From assembly GCF_001050375.1 (NCBI RefSeq), contig NZ_KQ130498.1, positions 1-51,108 of the forward strand: a stretch of DNA of 51,108 bases. The letters run 5' to 3'. The position numbers and the translations under genes were made by a program. Of the stretch, positions 9,374 through 18,145 are shown piece after piece. The DNA comes from Catenovulum maritimum. Its GTDB lineage: Bacteria; Pseudomonadota; Gammaproteobacteria; Enterobacterales; Alteromonadaceae. The notes under the pieces were generated by a model, which made no database searches, was not told where the DNA came from, and was given only the letters and a program-made list of their open reading frames with translations. Numbering within the stretch: position 1 is the first letter of the stretch; every line of letters starts with the position of its first letter.

Positions 9374-9811
9374 TTATGCTTCGCTACAGGCCTTACATAA
9401 GCCGTGCGCTTCAATTGTTGGCTGCTGGACTTTGAATCCGTATTGATCTGCTGCTTTTTCCAGCTCAGTGTTAATTTCTGGACATTGAATTTCTTGAACG
9501 TCGCCACAGTTATCACAAATCAGTAATTGTGCTTTATGCTGTTCTGCAAAGTGACTACATAAAACATAAGCATTTTGTGATTCAACTTTATGTACAAAAC
9601 CTTGTTCAATTAAAAAATCGAGGGCTCGGTAGATAGTTGGTGGTTTAGCTTTAGCGTCAAGTTGCTGTAGTTGGGTGAGTAATTCGTATGCCCCAATTGC
9701 GCTATTTGAATTTGCTAAAAAACTAAAGACTTGCTCTCGTACTAGAGTAAATCTTGCCCCACGTGTTTCGCAGGCTTTTCTAGCTTGTTCAATGAGTCGT
9801 TTACTCGACAT
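9374..9811 (-). CDS. zur: Zinc uptake regulator, Fur family
   Basis: 145-residue Fur-family repressor. The N-terminal winged helix contains AKPPTIYRALDFLIEQGFVH, the form typical of Zur rather than Fur, followed by KVESQNAYVLCSH. The structural zinc site is formed by C99, C102, C139 and C142 (CDNC and CKAC). In known relatives Zur with zinc represses high-affinity zinc import genes; none is seen in this window. It is shorter at the C-terminus than E. coli Zur. It is convergent with glpK with a 21 bp gap and lies downstream of plsB, separated from it by a terminator. Confidence 0.92.
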   Translation of the reverse strand: MSSKRLIEQARKACETRGARFTLVREQVFSFLANSNSAIGAYELLTQLQQLDAKAKPPTIYRALDFLIEQGFVHKVESQNAYVLCSHFAEQHKAQLLICDNCGDVQEIQCPEINTELEKAADQYGFKVQQPTIEAHGLCKACSEA

Positions 9812-9920
9812 ATTTATTACCTAACTACTGGCTAATTGGAAGTTTAAGAAATCTATTCTACTACAATCGCTTATCATTTCTAGACAAAAGTGTAATACAT
9901 TGTTTAGAAAGCGCTTAGCA

Positions 9921-9949
9921 AAGAAAACAGGTAAGTAAACTTACCTGTT
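9921..9949 (-). terminator. Rho-independent terminator after plsB
   Basis: On the minus strand an 11 bp perfect stem (plus-strand arms AACAGGTAAGT at 9926-9936 and ACTTACCTGTT at 9939-9949) is followed by a T-rich tract TTTTCTT. The arms are separated by only two bases, so the loop opens part of the stem. It begins 15 bp beyond the plsB stop codon. Confidence 0.8.
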
Positions 9950-9963
9950 CATTTATGTTTAGG

Positions 9964-12405
9964 TTATTTGTGTCGAATCGTACTCAAGACATCACCATCA
10001 ATTAAGGAGTAGATAATTGATGAGCGTACATGTAACTCTGGCGTGCCGATAAAGCGGCCTTCGGCTTTGATGACAATTAGATCATTATCTCTAAGCTCGC
10101 CCACAAATTGGCTCAGAATTGATTTATCGACAAATTCTGGCGCTTTTATATCATGCAGTTTTGCTAGATTTTTAGCGATCTCTAGTGCTCTTCGTTCCAG
10201 ATCTGAGCGCACTAAACCATCTTGGCTATTATCGTCGACTAAATGTAAGACTATCGCATATCGCTGCAATGTTTCTTGAGCAAGTAAACTTAACAAGTGT
10301 AACTGTAGGTAGCTCTTATCGGCATGGTCGACAGCTGAGATATTTTCACCTTCTACACTGATCAATTTGTGCTGCTGGAACGTCGCTAATACATGTTTTA
10401 GGTGTTGCTCGAATTGTCCGTCATCAATTTCGATAAAGTATTCATTCGCCAACAGCGGATAAATTTGGGTTAACTTAGTTTTTAACGCTTCAAGCTGGGT
10501 ATGTTTATCTTCCAATAAAATAGCTGCCACCAATGAAGGTATCATATACATGTGTATGATATTGTTACGGTAATAGCTTAACTCCACAGCGCTTTCATCA
10601 GGCAAGGCTATGGTTTCGACGCCTGACGTGTCCACGTCAAACTTATCCATTTTAATCGCGTTATCTATCAGAGTTTCAACGTCAGATTCAGGCGGTGTGC
10701 TCGCATCTTTAAATGGCGAGTTATCAGAGTGTAATTGAATACAAAGCGCAAGTTGTTTTGCTAGCTCATCTCTAAATAAAACATGTTTATTGGCGACCGA
10801 TAGCACCATAGCCGTTAAGTTAACACAGTTTAATGCTGCAGCATGGTTGATATTACTCATCACCTTTTGACTTAAGTTTGAGATGTAATTAGGCAACCAA
10901 GCTGGCTTTGGTGGATAAAATGGATCTATGCTTTGTTTCCATTCCGGCACATCTTGGTTTAGTGATTTGTTTAAGTTAATTGGCTCACCAAAGTTGACGT
11001 AGCTTCGGCCAAAATGACGCAAGTTTTTAACTATGCTAAATAAGTGAAGCGCCGATTCTTTTTTCTTTTTCTGACCGCTGAGTTCACGTAAATAGGTTTT
11101 TACTTCCATGACATGTTCGTAACCTACGTAAACAGGTACAAGAGTCACTGGTCTATCTAGGCCTCTTAGCATGGTTTGTACTGTCATGGCCAACATACCT
11201 GTTTTAGGTTTTAATAAACGTCCTGTTCTAGAGCGGCCTGATTCTGGGTAGTATTTAATAGAATGACCTTTAGCGATTAATTGAGCTAGGTATTCTCTAA
11301 AGGTTTCAGAGTAAAGTTTATTTCCGCGGAAAGAGCGACGAATAAAGAAGGCGCCAGAGCGACGAAATACAGTACCCATAGGCCAAAAGTTTAAATTAAC
11401 ACCCGCGGCTATATGTGGCGGAACTATACCTTGTCGGTAGATAACATAAGTTAATAGTAAGTAATCCATATGGCTTCTGTGACAAGGTACATAGACTATT
11501 TCGTGGCCGTCTTGTGCTAGCTTTCTGACTCTATCGTCATTTTTAACTTCGATACCCGAATATAATTTATTCCAAATCCAAGTGAAAATTTTATCCATGA
11601 TTCGAATGAAATTTTCTCTATAGTCAGCAACCATTTCTTCTAAGTATGATTTTGCCGTAGCTCTAGCTTGTTCGATTGAAATATTTTTCGTTTTGGCTTC
11701 ATCTTCAATTGCTTTCTTGATAACAGGAGAAGCTAGTAAAGATGTGATTAAATGATCTCTTTGCCAAAGCCTTGGTCCCGCTAAAGCTAAGTGACGTCTT
11801 TGAAAGTGAAAGCGAGCGACTCTAAGTAGTTTATTGGCAATACTTTTATCTGTGCCGTATTCGTCTGCAACAAAGCGTAAAGATAAAGGCTTACTGATAG
11901 ATAAAAATGTATGACGGCCAGAAAACAATATGATAAATGCTTTTTTTAACCAGCTTGGTTTTTTCTGATCGCTAAAGATAGTTTGAACATTATCTGTTTT
12001 AACCCCAGGGCTTCTTCCCCAAGTAATGTAGCAAGGTAATAGCTGAGCATCTATCTCAGGGTGTTGAGAATGTAAGTTTAGTAGCTCGTTGACTTGATCG
12101 TTAGCGTCTGTTTTTCCGGCTTGTTTTTTTAATACAGGTTGGAGTTTGTCTAAACATACATATCGTTTAAAGCTCTTTCCTTTAATCTCAACCGGTTTAA
12201 ACGGGTTGGGTAAATTGTGCTTTTTACAACAGCGTTGCAGAATTAATAAATCGGTTAACGAATCTTGTTTTAGTACATAAAAAATGGGGCGTTCAGCCTG
12301 ATTAATCTCTATGTCTTTTGCATCATTAAAAACAGATCGGGTCTTAGTTAATAATAATGTTGGTATTTTAAAGATGTGTCGGAATAAACCTTTATAATCA
12401 GTCAT
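9964..12405 (-). CDS. plsB: Glycerol-3-phosphate 1-O-acyltransferase
   Basis: 813-residue inner-membrane-associated enzyme that puts the first acyl chain on glycerol 3-phosphate, the entry step of phospholipid synthesis. Seen: the HX4D catalytic motif in CHRSHMDYLLL near residues 309-314, GAFFIRRSFRGN (block II), GRSRTGRLLKPKTGML (block III) and VTLVPVYVGYEHV (block IV). Length matches PlsB of enterobacteria and vibrios. In block III the usual EGG before RSRTGR reads ESG here, which I checked on the nucleotides. It is divergent from lexA; in E. coli dgkA lies between plsB and lexA, and dgkA is absent here. Confidence 0.95.
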   Translation of the reverse strand: MTDYKGLFRHIFKIPTLLLTKTRSVFNDAKDIEINQAERPIFYVLKQDSLTDLLILQRCCKKHNLPNPFKPVEIKGKSFKRYVCLDKLQPVLKKQAGKTDANDQVNELLNLHSQHPEIDAQLLPCYITWGRSPGVKTDNVQTIFSDQKKPSWLKKAFIILFSGRHTFLSISKPLSLRFVADEYGTDKSIANKLLRVARFHFQRRHLALAGPRLWQRDHLITSLLASPVIKKAIEDEAKTKNISIEQARATAKSYLEEMVADYRENFIRIMDKIFTWIWNKLYSGIEVKNDDRVRKLAQDGHEIVYVPCHRSHMDYLLLTYVIYRQGIVPPHIAAGVNLNFWPMGTVFRRSGAFFIRRSFRGNKLYSETFREYLAQLIAKGHSIKYYPESGRSRTGRLLKPKTGMLAMTVQTMLRGLDRPVTLVPVYVGYEHVMEVKTYLRELSGQKKKKESALHLFSIVKNLRHFGRSYVNFGEPINLNKSLNQDVPEWKQSIDPFYPPKPAWLPNYISNLSQKVMSNINHAAALNCVNLTAMVLSVANKHVLFRDELAKQLALCIQLHSDNSPFKDASTPPESDVETLIDNAIKMDKFDVDTSGVETIALPDESAVELSYYRNNIIHMYMIPSLVAAILLEDKHTQLEALKTKLTQIYPLLANEYFIEIDDGQFEQHLKHVLATFQQHKLISVEGENISAVDHADKSYLQLHLLSLLAQETLQRYAIVLHLVDDNSQDGLVRSDLERRALEIAKNLAKLHDIKAPEFVDKSILSQFVGELRDNDLIVIKAEGRFIGTPELHVRSSIIYSLIDGDVLSTIRHK

Positions 12406-12546
12406 TTAATCTAAAGCACTATGGTATTTTTGGCGTATTATAGCATGTTAACTGAAACTGACATCTGGTTATTATTTTATAATTTATACCCAGATTTATT
12501 TTTAGTGGAAAAGGGTGTTTAGATTAAATTTGCCTTTTACGATTGC

Positions 12547-12562
12547 CTGTATATACTAACAG
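12547..12562 (+). promoter_or_regulatory. LexA operator (SOS box 1) of lexA
   Basis: CTGTATATACTAACAG is a full match to the gammaproteobacterial SOS box (CTGT, eight AT-rich bases, ACAG). It is 30 bp upstream of the lexA start and nearly identical to the first operator of E. coli lexA, so lexA is very likely autoregulated. Confidence 0.92.
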
Positions 12563-12571
12563 TAATGATAA

Positions 12572-12587
12572 CTGTATGGATAAACAC
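12572..12587 (+). promoter_or_regulatory. Second, weaker SOS box of lexA
   Basis: CTGTATGGATAAACAC has an intact left half and one mismatch in the right half (ACAC for ACAG). It starts 25 bp after box 1; E. coli lexA also has two adjacent boxes. It ends 5 bp before the start codon, so it covers the place where a ribosome-binding site would lie. Confidence 0.6.
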
Positions 12588-12592
12588 CTAAT

Positions 12593-13216
12593 ATGCGACC
12601 TTTAACTCCAAGACAAAGTGAAATATTGCAATTAATTAAAGACAATATTCAAGATACAGGTATGCCACCTACTCGTGCCGAGATAGCTAAAATATTAGGC
12701 TTTAAATCGCCTAATGCAGCAGAAGAGCATTTAAAAGCACTGGCCAAAAAAGGTGCGATTGAGATTATGCCGGGAACAAGCAGAGGCATTCGACTTGTTA
12801 ATCATGAAGATGAATCAGCAAATGAAACAGGTTTGCCACTTATAGGACAGGTTGCAGCTGGTTCACCAATTTTAGCGCAAGAACATGTTGAAGAACATTA
12901 TCAAGTCTCACCTGAATTATTTAAGCCGGTTGCTGATTTCTTATTAAGAGTACACGGCGACAGCATGATGGATATCGGGATACTGGATGGCGATTTATTA
13001 GCGGTTCATAAAACTCAAACTGCAAGAAATGGCCAAGTAGTTGTTGCTCGAGTGGAAGAGGATGTAACCGTTAAGCGCTACCAGCAATCTGGCAGCAAAG
13101 TTTCTTTAATTGCGGAAAATAAAGATTTTTCGCCTATTGAAGTTGATTTAAATACAACTGAATTTTCGATAGAAGGTTTGGCTGTCGGTGTTATTCGTAA
13201 CTCTACTTGGATGTAG
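12593..13216 (+). CDS. lexA: SOS repressor LexA
   Basis: 207 residues. N-terminal winged helix (about 1-70; [31 protein letters not shown]) and C-terminal S24-type self-cleavage domain. The cleavage site is A89-G90 (QVAAGSP), the nucleophile S124 in VHGDSMMD and the general base K161 in VTVKRY. RecA filaments trigger self-cleavage and release SOS genes. Two operator-like boxes upstream indicate self-repression. No clear Shine-Dalgarno sequence precedes the ATG. A small perfect palindrome (13217-13230) directly follows the stop codon. Confidence 0.97.
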   Translation: MRPLTPRQSEILQLIKDNIQDTGMPPTRAEIAKILGFKSPNAAEEHLKALAKKGAIEIMPGTSRGIRLVNHEDESANETGLPLIGQVAAGSPILAQEHVEEHYQVSPELFKPVADFLLRVHGDSMMDIGILDGDLLAVHKTQTARNGQVVVARVEEDVTVKRYQQSGSKVSLIAENKDFSPIEVDLNTTEFSIEGLAVGVIRNSTWM

Positions 13217-13243
13217 TCACTTTCAAGTGAGCTAGTTATACCG

Positions 13244-13292
13244 ATCCATATTGAATGTGACCTGTGCTGGGTGCTCACCATTCAATATGGAT
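13244..13292. repeat. 14 bp perfect inverted repeat, hairpin
   Basis: Left arm ATCCATATTGAATG (13244-13257) is the exact reverse complement of the right arm at 13279-13292, with a further TGA/TCA pairing inside after a one-base bulge. There is no T run, so it is not a standard rho-independent terminator; it could still act as an mRNA-stabilising hairpin or be a small palindromic repeat. It lies 28 bp after the lexA stop. Confidence 0.65.
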
Positions 13293-13425
13293 TAGTAGTA
13301 GATTGAACTGGCTAAGTTTATTTAATTGCTAATTTTCCTCTTTTCATTCGTTATAACCCTTTCTTTTTCCGTTCTCTATTAAATAATTAAAAAAGTGTTA
13401 AAAAAATTGGATACTTTTAGATTCT

Positions 13426-13454
13426 TTGACTAATTTTTAAGCATAAGAAATATT
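13426..13454 (+). promoter_or_regulatory. Candidate promoter of the cytochrome oxidase operon
   Basis: TTGACT (13426-13431) and AATATT (13449-13454) with a 17 bp spacer, about 70 bp upstream of the coxB start. The -35 box is good, the -10 box poor. Confidence 0.3.
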
Positions 13455-13523
13455 TGCGCTTTTTACCTACATCTAGATTTTTTGCAAGCTTAATAATTAT
13501 TCTAAAAACAAGGAGCGGTCGTT

Positions 13524-14672
13524 TTGTTAATTAAAACTAAGCACTTACTCAATATATTATTGTTGGTTTTTTGCTTCCCCTTAGCAGCAAGCGAAACTGC
13601 AACCTCCTCTATTAACCTTAGAGAAGGGGTAACGGATATAAGCCATCAAGTATATGACCTTCACATGACAATATTTTATATCTGTTGTGTGATTGGTTTA
13701 GTCGTTTTTGGTGTCATGATTTATTCCATGATTTTTCACCGAAAATCACGAGGCGCTAAAGCGGCTAATTTTCATGAAAGTCTGAAAGTTGAAATTGCTT
13801 GGACGGTTGTGCCTTTTGTTATTTTGATTGGCATGGCGATTCCTGCAACCAAAACCTTGATTGCGATGGAAGATGCAGATGAATCAGATTTAACCATTAT
13901 TGTCACGGGCTCACAATGGAAATGGCATTATGAGTACCAAGGTCATGATATTGATTTTTACAGTTTATTGGCGACACCCGAACAGCAAAGAAGTGGGCAA
14001 TGGATTAAAGGAGATACTTATCTGTTAGATGTAGATCGTCCTTTAATATTACCAATTAATAAAAAAGTTAGATTTTTGATGACTTCGGATGATGTTATTC
14101 ACAGTTGGTGGGTACCTGATTTTGCTGTGAAAAAAGATGCAAACCCTGGGTTTATTAATGAAGCATGGACCAAAATAAATGAAGTTGGTACCTATAGAGG
14201 CCAATGTGCTGAGTTATGTGGCAAAGATCATGGCTTTATGCCAGTTGTGGTTGAAGCTGTCAGTGAAGCTGATTTTGAGAATTGGCTATTAAGCGAAAAG
14301 GATAAAATCTTACAAGCCAAGGCCGAAGAGCAAAAGTGGCTAGCCATGAACATGTCTAAGGATGAGTTGATGTTAGAAGGCCAACAAGTTTATACGGCTT
14401 ATTGCGCAGCATGTCATCAAGCTAATGGTCAAGGTTTACCTGGTGCATTTCCTGCTTTATTGGGGAGCCCATACGTAACAGGCCCAGTCGATAAGCATAT
14501 TGAAATTGTTTTAAATGGTAAGTCGGGCACTTCAATGCAAGCTTTTGCTAAGCAACTAAGCCTAAAACAAATTGCGGCTGTGGTGACTTATGAGCGAAAT
14601 GCTTGGGGACAGAATTCGGGTGATTTAATTCAACCTAAAGATGTCAATCAAATTGTTAAATCTGGATTATAA
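13524..14672 (+). CDS. coxB: Cytochrome c oxidase subunit II with fused cytochrome c domain
   Basis: 382 residues. Signal peptide (about 1-22), two membrane helices (about 47-70 and 92-113), then the periplasmic CuA cupredoxin domain with ligands H193, C228, E230, C232, H236 and M239 (GQCAELCGKDHGFM). A C-terminal cytochrome c domain carries CAACH (294-298) with a likely axial Met at 338. It takes electrons from cytochrome c and passes them to subunit I. The start is TTG at 13524, supported by AGGAG at 13511-13515, eight bases upstream. First gene of the oxidase operon; coxA follows after 11 bp. Confidence 0.95.
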   Translation: MLIKTKHLLNILLLVFCFPLAASETATSSINLREGVTDISHQVYDLHMTIFYICCVIGLVVFGVMIYSMIFHRKSRGAKAANFHESLKVEIAWTVVPFVILIGMAIPATKTLIAMEDADESDLTIIVTGSQWKWHYEYQGHDIDFYSLLATPEQQRSGQWIKGDTYLLDVDRPLILPINKKVRFLMTSDDVIHSWWVPDFAVKKDANPGFINEAWTKINEVGTYRGQCAELCGKDHGFMPVVVEAVSEADFENWLLSEKDKILQAKAEEQKWLAMNMSKDELMLEGQQVYTAYCAACHQANGQGLPGAFPALLGSPYVTGPVDKHIEIVLNGKSGTSMQAFAKQLSLKQIAAVVTYERNAWGQNSGDLIQPKDVNQIVKSGL

Positions 14673-14683
14673 GGCGAATTATT

Positions 14684-16276
14684 ATGGAAACTAGTTTACC
14701 CACTCATTCAGATAATCATGCAGCGCATCATGGCCCAGCCAAGGGTATTAAGCGTTGGTTATTTACGACAAATCATAAAGATATAGGCACACTTTATTTA
14801 TGGTTTGCTTTTATTATGTTTTTGACTGGCGGCGCTATGGCCATGGTCATACGAGCTGAATTATTTCAACCAGGGTTACAAATTGTCGAGCCTCATTTTT
14901 TCAATCAAATGACAACTGTTCATGGTTTGATCATGGTTTTTGGCGCGGTTATGCCTGCCTTTACTGGGTTAGCCAATTGGTTGATCCCGCTGATGATAGG
15001 TGCGCCAGATATGGCACTACCTAGAATGAATAATTTAAGCTTTTGGATTTTACCTTTCGCATTTTTAATCTTATTAATGAGTTTATTTATGGAAGGTGGC
15101 GGCCCTGCATTCGGTTGGACTTTTTATGCACCTTTATCGACAACCTATAGTGGCGACAGCACGGCACTTTTTGTGTTTTCAGTACATATTATGGGTATAT
15201 CGTCAATTATGGGTGCAATTAACGTCATAGTGACAATTTTTAATATGCGTGCACCGGGTATGACATGGATGAAGTTACCTTTGTTTGTGTGGACTTGGTT
15301 TATTACGGCTTATTTGTTAATTGCAGTTATGCCAGTATTAGCAGGTGCTGTGACTATGGTGTTAACCGATAAATATTTTGGCACTTCATTCTTTTCTGCT
15401 GCGGGTGGTGGGGATCCTGTACTCTTCCAGCATATATTTTGGTTTTTTGGCCATCCTGAAGTTTACATTATGATTTTACCTGCGTTTGGTATTATTTCCG
15501 CGATAGTGCCTACCTTCAGCCGGAAAAAATTGTTCGGCTACTCTTCAATGGTTTATGCCACGGCTTCGATTGCTTTTTTATCTTTTATTGTATGGGCGCA
15601 TCATATGTTTACCACGGGTATGCCTGTAGCCGCAGAGTTATTTTTTATGTATTGCACCATGCTTATTTCGGTGCCAACTGGGGTTAAAGTTTTTAACTGG
15701 GTTGCGACTATGTGGCGTGGCTCTATTAGTTTTGAAGTTCCTATGATGTTTGCAATCGCTTTTATTATTTTGTTCACATTTGGCGGTTTTTCAGGCTTGA
15801 TGCTGGCGATTACGCCTGTCGATTTCCAATACCATGATACTTACTTTGTGGTGGCTCATTTTCATTATGTCTTGGTTACAGGAGCGATCTTCTCGCTTAT
15901 TGCGGCAACCTATTACTGGCTACCTAAATGGACAGGGGTTATGTATGACAATAAGTTAGCTAAATGGCATTTTTGGTGTTCGCTTATTTCAGTAAATGTG
16001 CTGTTTTTTCCAATGCATTTTGTCGGTTTAGCTGGCATGCCAAGACGAATTCCTGATTACTCAATTCAGTTTGCTGATTGGAATCAAATTATTAGCTTAG
16101 GCGGATTCGCGTTTGGCTTGTCTCAACTTATATTTTTAGCCTTGCTGATTAAAGCTTGTCGTAAAAAAGGTGAGCCAGTCCCCGCTAAAGTTTGGGATGG
16201 TGCCGAAGGATTAGAATGGGATTTACCTTCACCAACGCCTTATCACACTTTTTCTACACCACCTAAGATCAAATAG
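14684..16276 (+). CDS. coxA: Cytochrome c oxidase subunit I
   Basis: 530 residues, about 12 membrane helices: the catalytic subunit holding heme a, heme a3 and CuB, reducing oxygen to water while pumping protons. Seen: TTVHGLIMVF (heme a His), WFFGHPEVY (CuB His cross-linked to Tyr), VWAHHMFTTGM (two CuB His), and HDTYFVVAHFHYV (heme a3 and heme a His). The conserved N-terminal NHKDIGTLY is present. Subunit II upstream carries CuA and a cytochrome c domain, so this is a cytochrome c oxidase rather than a quinol oxidase. Confidence 0.97.
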   Translation: METSLPTHSDNHAAHHGPAKGIKRWLFTTNHKDIGTLYLWFAFIMFLTGGAMAMVIRAELFQPGLQIVEPHFFNQMTTVHGLIMVFGAVMPAFTGLANWLIPLMIGAPDMALPRMNNLSFWILPFAFLILLMSLFMEGGGPAFGWTFYAPLSTTYSGDSTALFVFSVHIMGISSIMGAINVIVTIFNMRAPGMTWMKLPLFVWTWFITAYLLIAVMPVLAGAVTMVLTDKYFGTSFFSAAGGGDPVLFQHIFWFFGHPEVYIMILPAFGIISAIVPTFSRKKLFGYSSMVYATASIAFLSFIVWAHHMFTTGMPVAAELFFMYCTMLISVPTGVKVFNWVATMWRGSISFEVPMMFAIAFIILFTFGGFSGLMLAITPVDFQYHDTYFVVAHFHYVLVTGAIFSLIAATYYWLPKWTGVMYDNKLAKWHFWCSLISVNVLFFPMHFVGLAGMPRRIPDYSIQFADWNQIISLGGFAFGLSQLIFLALLIKACRKKGEPVPAKVWDGAEGLEWDLPSPTPYHTFSTPPKIK

Positions 16277-16284
16277 GTAAGAGT

Positions 16285-16857
16285 ATGACTGAGCCAAATA
16301 CTTCAAATGCTGTGTTGGTTAAAAAGCTTGTTTTAGCCGTTGTGTGCATGTTTGGCTTTGGTTTTGCGCTAGTGCCTTTGTACGATGTTTTTTGTGATTT
16401 AACTGGTATTAATGGTAGGCAAATTAATCGGGTCGATGCGAGCCAAACTCAGTTAATCGATAAAAGTCGTTTAGTTAAAGTTGAATTTGCGACTTTTACC
16501 GGTCAGTTATCTGGTTGGCGATTTGAGGCGGTTGAGCCTTTTGTTAGTGTTAATCCAGGACAAATGAAGGCGGTAAAATTTAGATTAGTTAATTTAAATA
16601 AAGACACGGCTAATATTCAAGCCATTCCTTCAGTTTCACCGGGTACGGCAGGACTCTATTTAAATAAGCTAGAGTGTTTTTGTTTTGAGCAGCAACTGAT
16701 AAATCCGTCGAGCGAAACTGAGTTTGTAATGCAGTTTTTTATTGATACTGCATTACCTAAAAATATAAAAGTTATGACTTTGGCTTACACCCTCTTTGAG
16801 GTTGAGAACCAAGCTGTAGTTTACCCTGCACAGGAGCAGAACAATGACAGATCATAA
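16285..16857 (+). CDS. ctaG: Cytochrome c oxidase assembly protein CtaG/Cox11
   Basis: 190 residues. One N-terminal membrane helix (about 14-33) followed by a periplasmic immunoglobulin-like domain. The copper-binding C-x-C signature appears in ECFCFEQQ. It delivers copper to the CuB centre of subunit I. It lies 8 bp after coxA and overlaps coxC by 14 bp, as in other proteobacterial oxidase operons. Confidence 0.93.
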   Translation: MTEPNTSNAVLVKKLVLAVVCMFGFGFALVPLYDVFCDLTGINGRQINRVDASQTQLIDKSRLVKVEFATFTGQLSGWRFEAVEPFVSVNPGQMKAVKFRLVNLNKDTANIQAIPSVSPGTAGLYLNKLECFCFEQQLINPSSETEFVMQFFIDTALPKNIKVMTLAYTLFEVENQAVVYPAQEQNNDRS

Positions 16858-17725
16858 TGAAAAATATTATGTCCCCGAGCAAAGCCCTTGGCCAATCGTC
16901 GGCGCCATCGCTTTTTTCTTAATTGCTGTTGGAGCTGGTAATTTAGTTGCTCAAATAAGCCAATCTGGTACTGGAGGGTGGGGGCGCTATGTATTGTACA
17001 CGGGGATCGCTCTGATTATCTTTATGCTTTTTGGTTGGTTTAGAGATCAAATTAAAGAATCAACTACTGGCATGCATAATCATCAGCTTGGCGTTTCTTA
17101 TCGACAAGGTATGAGTTGGTTTATTTTTTCTGAGGTAATGTTTTTTGCCGCGTTTTTTGGCGCTTTGTTTTATACCCGAACTATCTCTGTACCTTGGTTA
17201 GCAGGAGCAGGCAATAATGCAATGACAGCTGCTGTATTATGGCCAAACTTTGAGGCTATTTGGCCGTTAACCACCACACCTTCAGGGCAAACAACTGAGG
17301 CTATGGGCTATCAAGGTTTACCCTTGATTAATACACTAATTCTTTTAGTTTCTTCAATCACGGTTCATTTTGCCCATACTGGCCTAGAGCTGAATAAACG
17401 AGGCCAGTTAAAAGTTATGTTAGCGATAACTGTGTTGCTAGGCTGTATATTTTTAGCACTGCAGGTTATGGAATACATTCATGCTTATCGAGATCTTGAT
17501 TTAAGGCTCGACTCTGGAGTTTATGGCAATACCTTTTATTTACTGACAGGTTTCCATGGTTTACACGTCTTTTTAGGGACTGTCTTTTTATTCATCATGC
17601 TGCTAAGGATTTTTGCTGGGCATTTTGATTCTTCAAACCACTTTGCTTTTCAGGCTGCTAGCTGGTATTGGCATTTTGTTGATGTGGTTTGGTTATGCTT
17701 ATTTATCTTTGTTTATATTTTGTAA
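16844..17725 (+). CDS. coxC: Cytochrome c oxidase subunit III
   Basis: 293 residues with seven predicted membrane helices and the family signatures MSWFIFSEVMFFAAFFGALF, GFHGLHVFLGT and SWYWHFVDVVWLCLF. It has no cofactor; it stabilises subunit I. An AGGAG about 10 bp upstream supports the ATG at 16844, inside the end of ctaG. A large palindrome follows the gene. Confidence 0.95.
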   Translation: MTDHNEKYYVPEQSPWPIVGAIAFFLIAVGAGNLVAQISQSGTGGWGRYVLYTGIALIIFMLFGWFRDQIKESTTGMHNHQLGVSYRQGMSWFIFSEVMFFAAFFGALFYTRTISVPWLAGAGNNAMTAAVLWPNFEAIWPLTTTPSGQTTEAMGYQGLPLINTLILLVSSITVHFAHTGLELNKRGQLKVMLAITVLLGCIFLALQVMEYIHAYRDLDLRLDSGVYGNTFYLLTGFHGLHVFLGTVFLFIMLLRIFAGHFDSSNHFAFQAASWYWHFVDVVWLCLFIFVYIL

Positions 17726-17791
17726 TTTTCTTAACTCAGAATAAGAAATTAGCTAACAAGTTGAAATGCACATACTTTTTCTAGCTCGATG

Positions 17792-17870
17792 TTTTTTCTT
17801 AGTTCAAGGCGAATTTGAGCGTCAATAGCGAGCCTATTGTAATCAAATTTAACGTAGTAGTAAGGAAAAA
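17792..17870. repeat. 79 bp imperfect palindrome between convergent genes
   Basis: Nested inverted repeats: an outer TTTTTTCTTA / TAAGGAAAAA pair, a middle AATTTGA (17812-17818) / TCAAATT (17843-17849) pair and an inner CAATAG (17823-17828) / CTATTG (17834-17839) pair around a 5-base loop. It lies between coxC (plus) and the DUF2909 gene (minus). It could end both transcripts, or be a copy of an intergenic palindromic repeat family; the latter is an inference from its complex, long shape. Confidence 0.6.
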
Positions 17871-17908
17871 CAGCCGTTTGAAAGCGAGTTGTTATCAAGT
17901 GTTAAGGT

Positions 17909-18124
17909 TTAGTAAGGTCTTGGGTTTGGTTGAATCCAGCCCATTAGCAAGGAGATCACCACTAATATCATGACAGCAAAAGATAACATAAGGCGAAAGC
18001 CTAAGTTTGTTGTCATTTTTTGCTCAGTGGATTTATTCATCGCATTCTTATTCATAATGAACAATGCTTTGAATAAATTAAATATGACAAAAAATAATAA
18101 TCCAACAATAAGTACTTTTAACAT
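17909..18124 (-). CDS. Twin-transmembrane protein, DUF2909 family
   Basis: 71 residues with two membrane helices (about 2-23 and 45-64) joined by a polar loop, ending in WIQPNPRPY. This matches the small DUF2909 proteins that commonly sit, on the opposite strand, inside oxidase clusters of gammaproteobacteria between coxC and the SURF1 gene. A role in oxidase assembly is inferred only from that context. Its start codon is just 21 bp from that of the SURF1 gene on the other strand. Confidence 0.8.
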   Translation of the reverse strand: MLKVLIVGLLFFVIFNLFKALFIMNKNAMNKSTEQKMTTNLGFRLMLSFAVMILVVISLLMGWIQPNPRPY

Positions 18125-18145
18125 TTTTCTACCTGGTGGCGTGAC

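Larger units (their letters stand above)
13217..13523. other. 307 bp gap between lexA and the oxidase operon
   Basis: Holds a short palindrome right after lexA (13217-13230), a longer inverted repeat (13244-13292), an AT-rich stretch and a candidate promoter at 13426-13454 for the oxidase genes. No ORF or RNA gene was recognised. Confidence 0.6.
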
